Positions 8,477 to 18,300 of a stretch of DNA of 64,000 nt are shown here, piece by piece. The notes beneath the pieces are model-generated. The model was not told the DNA's origin and ran no database searches. It saw only the letters and a program-made list of their open reading frames with translations. Position numbers and translations under genes: made by a program. This stretch comes from Nemorincola sp044225795 (GTDB taxonomy: Bacteria > Bacteroidota > Bacteroidia > Chitinophagales > Chitinophagaceae): positions 45,978 through 109,977 of the forward strand of contig JBGAIF010000009.1 of assembly GCA_044225795.1 (NCBI GenBank). The letters are read 5' to 3'. Positions within the stretch are counted from its first letter, which is position 1, and each line of letters begins with the position of its first letter.

Positions 8477-10141
8477 TCAATGTGAATCCGAAATGCTGGA
8501 ATCATAGTCTATACCCTGCTTGCGCAGGATACCCTTCACCCCGATGGCAAATAGCGCGAGGTAGGCAAAGCAAATCACATCTACCCAGTAAGAATTGTGA
8601 ATACCAATACTTTGCAGATCGGCAAGCTTCCCTTGTATGGGCGGGATAATGCTGCCTCCCAATATCATCATAATAAGAAAGGCTGACCCTTGCGATGTGT
8701 ATTTGCCCAGGCCTGCTATGGACAGAGCAAATATACCCGGCCACATAATAGAACAGAACAGGCCACCACTCAGAAAGGCATATATGGCTGTGGTGCCGGT
8801 AGAAAAAATACCGATAAGCATAGCTACTATACCCAGCACAGAGAACAGCAAGAGCGTTTTTGCCGGTTTATCTTCACCTAAGTAGAATCCGGCGACCAGC
8901 ACCAACACGCATACAATATACCAGTAGAGTGGGGTTATATTGTTCTGGGCAATTGCATTGACAAGCAAAACTACGCCGTACGCCACTACAGGTACCAGGA
9001 ATAAAAGCAGTGTTTTAACTCCTTTAGACGGATCAAATATCTTTATAGATCCCGTCCAGCGCCCGATCATAAGGCTACCCCAGTACATGGATATAAATGG
9101 CGCTACCTGTGCTGTCTGGTAGCCACCAAAGGACGGAAGTGACAGTAATGCACCCAGATTGCTCTGTATAGCCACTTCTACGCCTACATAGGCAAATATA
9201 GCCAGCATACCCAGCACAAGCTGCGGGTATTTCATGGCTCCCCATCCGGTAGCATTCCGTCCTGCACTGAACAGGGATACCAACAAAGTTCCAATGATAA
9301 TGAACAGACCGCACAACAACCATTTGAACCGCGTCATCTCTATCTCCTGTAATTGTGTGGCATCTCTTGTTTCTGTCATATAACTCCTGAAAACAGGAAC
9401 GAATATGGCGACCAGTAATACTGTCATAATGCCCAGGGCAGTTAATGCCTTGGGGGACTTTTCTGTGTCAGTATCAAATTTGCCTGCCGGTACTTTCTTC
9501 GAGAAAAAGAAAAGTGCCGCTGCGGCGAGGAAAAGCACTCCCACAAAAGTGTACAGAATAGTCACCTTGCTTAGTCCTAACGAATTGATCTGTTCATCAT
9601 TTGCTTTTGTAGAGCCGAATAAAGCCAACGCAACAATGATAGGGCCTATCGCTGTACCGAACGAGTTTACCGCGCCACCTAGTGTGATCCTATGTGCGCC
9701 CGTTTCGGGCGGCCCAAGTAAAGTGGCAAACGGGTTTGTAGCTGTCTGCTGCAGAGAAAAACCGAGAGCAACAGTGAACAATCCAACAAGCATGCCGGTA
9801 AACGTATTGGCATTTACAGCTAATATCATGATAACAGCTCCGAATGCTGAGAACAATAATCCGTACACAATACTGTTCTTATACCCCCATTTTGTGATGA
9901 CATCTTTATTGAATACAGAAGCAAAGAAGTATAATATCAGCGCTCCGAAGTAATATGCGATATAGAAAGCAAAATCTATGAGCTGCGATTGAAACTGATC
10001 GAGGTGAAAATAATGTTTACAAAAGGGGATAAAGACACCATTACCCGCGGCAATGAATCCCCAGAAAAAGAATACGGTGACCAATGTGGATAATGCACCT
10101 GAGTTTGTACTGGATGGTTGCGACTGATTTTGTTCCGGCAT
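8477..10141 (-). CDS. FucP/GluP-like sugar:H+ symporter (MFS)
   Basis: 554 residues with about 12 to 14 hydrophobic segments, so a polytopic inner-membrane carrier. The first segment carries 'VTVFFFWGFIAAGNGVFIPFCKHYF', trimmed here to its features: an FFFWGF motif and a following G-N-G turn typical of the fucose permease group. 'QQTATNPFATLLGPPETGAHRI' also matches the family by its QTAANP-like stretch. The family imports fucose, glucose or galactose with protons. The protein is longer than usual (FucP is about 440), owing to extra hydrophobic segments in the middle (about 230-300). There are no sugar catabolic genes nearby, so the substrate is unassigned. Confidence 0.85.
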   Translation of the reverse strand: MPEQNQSQPSSTNSGALSTLVTVFFFWGFIAAGNGVFIPFCKHYFHLDQFQSQLIDFAFYIAYYFGALILYFFASVFNKDVITKWGYKNSIVYGLLFSAFGAVIMILAVNANTFTGMLVGLFTVALGFSLQQTATNPFATLLGPPETGAHRITLGGAVNSFGTAIGPIIVALALFGSTKANDEQINSLGLSKVTILYTFVGVLFLAAAALFFFSKKVPAGKFDTDTEKSPKALTALGIMTVLLVAIFVPVFRSYMTETRDATQLQEIEMTRFKWLLCGLFIIIGTLLVSLFSAGRNATGWGAMKYPQLVLGMLAIFAYVGVEVAIQSNLGALLSLPSFGGYQTAQVAPFISMYWGSLMIGRWTGSIKIFDPSKGVKTLLLFLVPVVAYGVVLLVNAIAQNNITPLYWYIVCVLVLVAGFYLGEDKPAKTLLLFSVLGIVAMLIGIFSTGTTAIYAFLSGGLFCSIMWPGIFALSIAGLGKYTSQGSAFLIMMILGGSIIPPIQGKLADLQSIGIHNSYWVDVICFAYLALFAIGVKGILRKQGIDYDSSISDSH

Positions 10142-10269
10142 GTTTATTCCGTTTTGAGAAAAGTATGAAATACTATTGAATTATGCTAACTGCAAGTTAT
10201 TCACCCTTTGTTCATTAGGGTTTTTATTTTTACTTTGCTGTACACAACATAATTATAATAAAGTGTCGC

Positions 10270-12198
10270 ATGGCAAAACAGAAATACCCTAACAGAACAG
10301 CTCAGCCTAAACCACAACAGTCTGCTGAGCCAAAACAAGCGCAGGTGGCAGCACCTGTGCCCGAAGGGGCGTTTCCTGTAAAATGGTTGGTGGTAATATT
10401 ACTTGCTGTTGCGTTTGTTGTCAATGTCCCTACACTTGGATACGACTACACCCTAGATGATCCTTTCTTTACCCGCGACAACCCGATGGTAAGGGAAGGC
10501 ATGTCTTCTATTCCTGAGTTCTTTAAACATGCCGCATACTATGGTGTGTTCAAGAATCATGATGCCTCATACAGGCCGTTATTACTCATCAGTTTTGCAG
10601 TAGAGAAGCAATTGGTAGGCGATTTCAATCCAACTGTTGCTCACTTTGTAAACCTCATACTTTTTTGTTTGCAGATATTGGCTATGTTCCTGTTGCTCAG
10701 AAGGGTATTTAATAAGTATTCCATCTTTATTCCTTTTTTTATAACACTCCTTTTCGAGCTGCATCCTATTCATACAGAGGTGGTGGCCAGTGTCAAGAGT
10801 CGCGATGAGATCATGTCGTTGCTGTTTGTTTCATTGTGTATGCTAAAAAGTTTTAAATACATTGATACGGGCAAGGTGCTTAATCTCGGGCTATCCGGTA
10901 TTTATTTCTTTGTAGCACTGATGGCTAAGGAAACTCCTATATGTTTTGTAGCTATCATGCCGCTTACCATCTATTTTTTCAGAGATGTAAAATTGAAGCA
11001 AATAGTGATGGCGTGCGTGCCATATGTACTGGTGGCAGCTATATATATGGGCATGCGTGCTGCATTTATTGAGAATGAGCATGAGAAAGTAGTGATCCTG
11101 GTCAATAACAATGCGCTGATGGCGGCGACAAATGCTGCCGATAAACTGGCTACAGCTTTATTTATTCAGCTCAAGTATGTTTTGTTGCTTTTTTTCCCTG
11201 TCAAATTATCTTACGATTATTCTTACAACCAGATTCCGATCATTGGCTTCTCAGATGTTAAGACTTTGGCTTCCATCATAGTGTTGTTCGGGGCAGGTAT
11301 ATACGCTCTTATGAACGTGAAGCGTAAAAGTGTTTTTTCCTATGGCATCCTGTTCTATTTCGCACTTATGGCACTTACGGCGAACATCATAGTGGATATT
11401 GGCGCTACCATGGCTGAAAGGTTTGCTTATACAGCATCATTGGGTTATTGTATCATTCTTGTTTTTCTTATAGTTAAATTATTTAAAGCGGATTCCGAAA
11501 GGCTCAGTTATGTAAACGGGTCGAAGGTATTTATTGCCTGTATCGTTATCGCTGGTCTTTATGGTATAAAGACGTTGGCGCAAAATGGTGTGTGGAAGGA
11601 TAATCTTACGCTTTACGAGGCCGGAATTGAGACTGCTCCTGAGAGCTGGCGTTCGCATAATCTCTTGGCTGTTCAATATACGAAGATGCTCCGCGACGAA
11701 AAGGATGCCGCTAAGAAGAACGAGATATATCGGAAAGCGATCACTAATTTCAACGAAAGCATTCGCATATTACCTACAACTGAGGTCTTTTTGTTGCAAG
11801 GGTATGCATATGAGTTTGGCGGACATGATGATTCTGCCTTGATGGCCTACAAGAGTGTTTTGTTGTATGACAAAACAAATCCGCAGGCGATCAACAATAC
11901 AGCGAACATTTATCTGAGAAGGGGAGTGTTTGATTCGACAATTCGTATTCTTGGCAATTATATAGTGCAGGATTCATCGCATGCGGATATGTTGTGCAAC
12001 CTTGCAGCCGCCTACGGTAATACGGGCCATTTTCCTGAAGCACTAAAGTACTACGGGATGGCTATGAAGATAGAGCCCAATCCTCCAGCCAATGTACTCA
12101 CCAGCCTGACGAATATTTATGTGATATTGGGCGATTCTACAAAGGCGCAATACTACAGGGGATTGCTCCGCAAATCGCAAGACGGACACAATCTATAA
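10270..12198 (+). CDS. TMTC-like membrane glycosyltransferase with TPR tail
   Basis: 642 residues. A Pro/Gln-rich cytoplasmic head (1-35) is followed by about ten membrane segments and then TPRs from roughly 470 to the end. The first outer loop has 'YTLDDPFFTRDN' (acidic pair D63-D64) and 'ASYRPL' (101-103). A later loop has 'HPIHTEVVASVKSRDEI'. These are the marks of the TMTC/GT-C group, whose eukaryotic members O-mannosylate proteins using lipid-linked mannose. A role in sugar transfer on the outer face of the membrane is inferred. The secreted Ser/Thr-rich proteins in this window are possible acceptors, but nothing links them directly. Transcribed alone. Confidence 0.75.
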   Translation: MAKQKYPNRTAQPKPQQSAEPKQAQVAAPVPEGAFPVKWLVVILLAVAFVVNVPTLGYDYTLDDPFFTRDNPMVREGMSSIPEFFKHAAYYGVFKNHDASYRPLLLISFAVEKQLVGDFNPTVAHFVNLILFCLQILAMFLLLRRVFNKYSIFIPFFITLLFELHPIHTEVVASVKSRDEIMSLLFVSLCMLKSFKYIDTGKVLNLGLSGIYFFVALMAKETPICFVAIMPLTIYFFRDVKLKQIVMACVPYVLVAAIYMGMRAAFIENEHEKVVILVNNNALMAATNAADKLATALFIQLKYVLLLFFPVKLSYDYSYNQIPIIGFSDVKTLASIIVLFGAGIYALMNVKRKSVFSYGILFYFALMALTANIIVDIGATMAERFAYTASLGYCIILVFLIVKLFKADSERLSYVNGSKVFIACIVIAGLYGIKTLAQNGVWKDNLTLYEAGIETAPESWRSHNLLAVQYTKMLRDEKDAAKKNEIYRKAITNFNESIRILPTTEVFLLQGYAYEFGGHDDSALMAYKSVLLYDKTNPQAINNTANIYLRRGVFDSTIRILGNYIVQDSSHADMLCNLAAAYGNTGHFPEALKYYGMAMKIEPNPPANVLTSLTNIYVILGDSTKAQYYRGLLRKSQDGHNL

Positions 12199-12333
12199 TA
12201 TAAGCGGAGCAGTTGTTTTATCGGTTTCTATAGCGATCATAATAAAGGGATTTACTGCCTGACTAGGTTCTTAACGACCCAAGGATCGCATCCCGGACAT
12301 GTGTGTTCAATTTGACAGCTAATGCTTTATAAA

Positions 12334-12355
12334 AATGTCCCGGAAGACCGGGGCA
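12334..12355 (-). terminator. Intrinsic terminator of the giant BIG2 protein gene
   Basis: On the minus strand, ATGCCCCGG / CCGGGACAT closes over loop TCTT (12334-12355) and is followed by UUUUAU. It sits 24 bases past the stop at 12380. Confidence 0.75.
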
Positions 12356-12379
12356 TGTCAATAGTCGCAAAATATTTCT

Positions 12380-15300
12380 TTATCGGATCAGGATCACATC
12401 TCCTTTCAGTACTTTGGTCTTACCACCCGGAGTATTCAGGATGATAGTGTATGTGTAGGTCCCGGCATCCTGTGGCACGCCATTGAACTTGCCATCCCAT
12501 CCTGATGCAGGATCGGCTTCGTTGTGATAGATCCTTTGTCCCCAACGATTGTAAATATTGAATTCAATAAGCTTATCGTATTGCAGGTTGCCTACTCTGA
12601 AGATGTCATTCTGTCCATCGTTGTTGGGAGAAAATGCATTAGGTACGAATTCGCTGACATTATCATCGATAGTAATAGTGACTTTAGCAGAGTCCGAACA
12701 CCCCCAATGATTCATGCCAATTACTGTATAAGTAGTTACCAGTTCCTGTGGTGAGGCTACCGGACTATCGATATTCGGATCGCTGAGGGTTCCGTCGTTT
12801 GGCATCCACATATAGAACTGGGCACCTCCTGCGTATAGTTGCACACTACCGTTAGATGGGGCAGAAAGGTCCGGAGTTACATTTACGAGTTTCAGAGGTG
12901 GATAAACCACTACCTGCTGTGTAGCATAACTCGGGCAGTTCAGGTATCTGATGGTCAGGTTGTATGTTCCGGAGTCTGTTTCTGTAATGTCAGGTATCTC
13001 AATGTTTTGTTCTGCCGAAGAAAAACCATGAGGGCCGGTCCACTCGTAAGTAACGTCTTTTACCGGGTCTGACGCATTCAATTTAAGCGTTTTACCGGTA
13101 CAAATAGGGCTGTTGCTCCATATTGTAGGATTAGGGGCAGGGAAGGGGTCTGATAGTGTTACCGGACCCACTACATTGGATTGGCAACTGAACGTAACAC
13201 TAATGTTGGAATAAACGCCGGCTCCAAGCCCGTTGATTGTTACTTTACCGGTATTGTCCGCAATAAGATTTGCAGTTTCCGTTACGCCATCGATCGTATA
13301 GTTGATGCCATATGCTACTCCGGCAAGCAGACCCTCGATAGTGATGCTGCCTTCATGACCTTTACAGGTTTTGGGGTTTACAGATGTTAGTTTTGTTATC
13401 TTGGGTACAACATGAACAGACACAGATGTAGTGGCCTGAGCGGAAACACATCCGAGTTTAGTTGCCGTGACACTGTAAATACCTGAAGTATTGACAGATG
13501 TTAGGCTGATAAACGGGTTCTGCAAAGTAGAATAGAACCCGTTTGGCCCTGTCCACGTGTAGGTGACACCAGGTGTTACATCATTGGCGGTGAACGAAAG
13601 TGTATTGCCTTCGCAGATCGGAGAACTATTGGTGGCAACAGGCATGGAAGGCACCGGGGGCATCACGAGGTCAATGGTGCCTGATACCGTATTCGATGTG
13701 CAACCGAGCGATGTAGTAACACTGAAGTTGCTGTATGATCCCGCAGGAAGATTGATTATGATGATCTGTCCGGACGTACTTGAAGTGCGTGTTGTGGTCA
13801 CCGGACCTGAAGGTGATGTGTAGTTCAGAGTGTAGGTGGTGCCCGGTGACAATCCGTTAAGAGTGATCGTGCCATTTTGGTCTACACAGGTTGTCGGATT
13901 GGTGAAAGTAGTGCCTGTGATTACCGGTGTCGGGTTTACAGTCACTTTTTCAGATACATAACAACCTGCAGCAGTCATATAAGTGATATTGGCTGTGCCG
14001 GCAGTAATTCCTGTAACTATACCTGAAGAAGCACCAACGGATGCAATCGAGATATTGCTGCTGCTCCACGAGCCACCTGCAAGAGTATTGGTAAGGGTAG
14101 TTGTATATCCTTCACACACAACATTAGTTCCCGAAATTGCGCCTGGTACAGGGAATACCGTCACGGGGGTGGAAACAGAACATCCCAGTGCAGATGTGTA
14201 AACAATATTGGCGCTGCCGGCTGCAATGCCGGATACATTACCTGACAATAGTGATACTGTTGCGATGCCGGGATTGCTGCTGCTCCAGGTGCCGCCGGGA
14301 GTAGGATCGCTGAGGGTAGTCACATTTCCAACACATACAGATGTGGTGCCTGTGATCGCTGCAGGTAATGGGTTAATTGTCAAAGTCGTTGTTACGGAAC
14401 AATTGCCGGATGTTGTGTAACTAATAGTAACTGTTGAAGCAGAAATGCCTGTCGCTATTCCTGTAGTGAGGCCAATTGTTGCCGATCCCGGATTGCTGCT
14501 GGACCATGTACCTCCGCTCAATGCATTGCTGAATGTAGTGGTATTGCCTATGCAAACGGAATTAGGACCACCGATGACCGAAGGATAAGGGTTTACCATC
14601 AAAGTTATTTTGGCGACACATCCCGCAGGTGTCGTATATTGAATGCTTGATGTTCCTGCGATCAAACCTGAAGCCAGTCCCGATCCGTCGATAGTAGCGA
14701 CAGATGTATTACTGCTGGCCCATGTACCACCGGGAGTTGCATTATTGAACAACGACGTATTGCCTGCACAGATAGAAGAAGTACCTATGATAGGAGCCAG
14801 CGGATCCACTGTAATGGTGAGCATGGCAGAACAGCCGGTGCCGGTTGTATAAATAATGTCGGCTGTTCCGGCATTGATACCTAAAACACTGCCGGATGAG
14901 AAGCCCACAGTTGCTACAGATGGGTTAGTACTTACCCATGTACCGCCGCCGGCAATGTTGCTAAGTGTAGTGGTACTTCCCTGGCATACTGAGCTACTAC
15001 CACTGATGGGGCCGATCGGATTTACAGTTACGGTAGCGTTGGCAGTACATCCGGCAGCAGTAGTATACACAATTGTGGACGTGCCGCCGCTAATGCCGGA
15101 TGTCAAACCGGATGCCGGATCAATAGTTGCTACAGTAGTTGTGGTGCTCGTCCATGTACCGCCCGGTGTTGCATTATTCAATAAAGTATTGCTGCCCTGG
15201 CATACCGAAAAGGTTCCTGTCACCGGGCTCACCGGATTTACGGTAATTGTCAATGTTGTCAAACAACCGGGAACTGTAGTATAAGTGATGCGGGCAGTAC

Positions 15301-18300
15301 CTACACCAATACCGGATACTATGCCCGATGTCAGTCCGACTATCGCAATGCCCGGATTACTGCTGGTCCATGTTCCACCAGCTACTGAAGAGCTGAGTGC
15401 CGAGTTGCTTCCAAGGCATAAGCTTGTATTGCCGGAAATAACCGCAAGAGGGAAGACCATCACGTTTATGCTGGACGTACAGCCTGCAGGAGTTGTGTAG
15501 ATGATTGTGCTTGTGCCGCCTGTAATACCGGATACTATGCCGGTTGAGCTACCAATTGTAGCTGCAAGCGTATTGCTGCTGGTCCATGTTCCGCCGGGTA
15601 CACCATTCGCAAGATTGCTGGTGCTTCCTGCGCAGAGCGAAGTGCCACCGGTTATAGGCATGGTTGGGTTCACGGTTACTGTTGTTGTCGTAAAACAACC
15701 GCCTGATGTTGTGTAAGTGATAGTCGCTGTACCTGCGGACACGGCTGTGACAATACCTGAGGATGCGCCTATTGATGCTATGGATGGCGCACCGGTGCTC
15801 CACGCACCGCCGGTGGTTGCGTTGCTGAGTGTGGTAGTATTACAAAGCGACGTGACGCCTGAGATAGGGGTCAGCGGATTTACAGTGACGGTGACAGTGG
15901 CAATGCAACCCATCGGGGTGGTATACTGGATGACAGTTGAGCCGTTGGACACTCCGGTAATAACACCTGAGCTACTTCCGATGGTAGCTATAGAAGTATT
16001 GCCACTGATCCAGGTGCCACCTGGCGCAGAATTGGATAACGTTGATGAATAGCCCTGGCACACAGTAGTTGATCCGGTGATTGCACCGAGCGGGTTTACT
16101 GTAAGTGTAGCAGTTGATGTGCATCCGGCACCGGTAGTATATACAATAGTTGAAGTTCCTCCTCCTGTACCGACCGCAATACCGCTGGAGCCTCCGATTG
16201 TGGTCACGGACAGATTGCTGCTGGTCCATGCTCCACCGGTTGTGGCATTGCTCAGGGTTGTTGAACTTCCCTGGCAGATAGTTGTGATGCCGGTAATAGG
16301 GCTGATCGCATTTACTGTAAATGGCAGAGTCGCAATACACCCGAGAGCAGTTGTATATTTTATGCTGGTAAAACCGGCTGTAAGTCCTGAAACAATGCCG
16401 GATGAATTGATAGTGGCAACGCCAGTATTAGTGCTGCTCCATGCTCCGCCTGGTGTCGCATCACTTAGCGTCACTGAATTTCCCATGCATACACTAAGAG
16501 GACCAATTATCGGGCCAAGCGCATTCACAGTAACCACGGTAGTTGTAAAACAACCACCTGGTGTCGTATATGTAATAGTGCTTGTTCCGGTGCCAATCCC
16601 TGAAGTAGAGCCGGTGGACGTAATGGTTGCAACGGAGGTATTGCTGCTTGCCCATGTTCCGCTTGGTGTTAAATTGCTGAGTATCGTAGCACTTCCCTGG
16701 CATATGGTCGTGGTGCCTGTGATCGGGTAAAGTGCATTTACCGTAACTGTCATGCCGGATATACAGCCAAGCGGTGTGGTATATTGTATCAACGATGTGC
16801 CAGCGGCAATTCCTGATACTATTCCTGTCGATGGATCTATAGTCGCATTTGCAGTGTTGCTACTGGACCAGGTTCCTCCGGGTACAGAGTTACTGAGGGC
16901 CGTAGTACTGCCAACACAAACTGCAGGTGTGCCACTTATGGGTGTTGAAGGATATACTGTAGCTGTCGTGGTGGCTACACACCCTGATCCCGAAGTATAG
17001 GATATTGTTACTGTGCCCGCCCCTGTTCCGGTTACTACCCCCGACAAGCTACTCACTGTGGCTATGGCAATATTTCCACTTGCCCAGGTTCCGCCTGTAG
17101 TAGCATTGCTCAAGGTGATGTTGTATGACTGACAAACCGTACCAGGCCCTGTGATCGGAGCAACAGTGACAACGGATGCAGTCACCGTGCTGACACATCC
17201 AAGGGCAGTTGTATATTTTATACTGCTTGTACCTACACCCAAACCCGATAGCACACCTGATGGAGAAATAGTGGCAATGACAGTATTTGTACTGCTCCAT
17301 GTGCCACCGGGAATGCTGTTACTTAGTGTTGCGGTTGTTCCCGCACAAATGGTTGAAGGTCCGGAGATGGCCGATTGTGGATTTACAGTCACAACTGTGG
17401 TAGCATAACAGCCACCAGCGGTTATATAACTGATAGTAGCCGTTCCCGAAGCTATTCCCGTTACAATGCCTGAAGAACTGATAGATGCGACAGATGGTCC
17501 CGCACTGCTCCAAGTACCACCTGGAGTAGCATTGCTTAGTGTCGTGGTGCCGGACTGGCAAACTGTTGCAATCCCGGTTATAGGTGTTAATACTGTCACA
17601 GTCATTGTCAGGGCTGATGTACAGCCTGATGGGGTCGTATATGTGATGGCCACAGTGCCTGCGGACAAGCCGGAGACAGTACCTGACGATGTTATTTTTA
17701 CAATCGAAGTGTTGCTGCTGGTCCACGTACCTCCGCCAACACTGTTGGTGAGTGTGGTGGTACCTCCAAGACAAACAGTAGACGTGCCGGTTATCGGAGT
17801 TGTCGGGTACACGGTTACGGTCGTATTTGCAGAACAACCGGACCCTGCTGTATATGTCACAATCGCAGTTCCTCCACCCAATCCCGAAACAATACCCGAG
17901 GTACTCCCAATAATTGCAACGCCTGTGTTGCTGCTACTCCATGTTCCTCCTATTGTAGCATCACTAAGGGTTGTTGTTGTACCCTGACACAATCCTTTTA
18001 CACCAGTTATAGCTGCAGGGGGAGCAGAAACGGTTACCGTTGTGGTGACAACACATCCGGATGGAGCGGTATATGAAATTGTTGCAGTACCTGCCGCAAC
18101 TCCGGATACTATACCTGAGGAACTGCCCACACCTGCTACAGATGTATTGTTACTTACCCATGTACCTCCGCCTACAGCGTCACTAAGTGTTGTAGTTGAA
18201 CCGACGCAAAGATTATTGTTTCCGGTTATCGGTCCAACAGCATTTACAACAATGGTCTTTGTCGCTACTGCAGTGTTGCTACATTGGTCTGTGGCGGTTA

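Noticed and set aside
13936..18240. Possible CRISPR or satellite repeat
   Set aside because: The repeats are ~215 bp, coding, diverged and without spacers.
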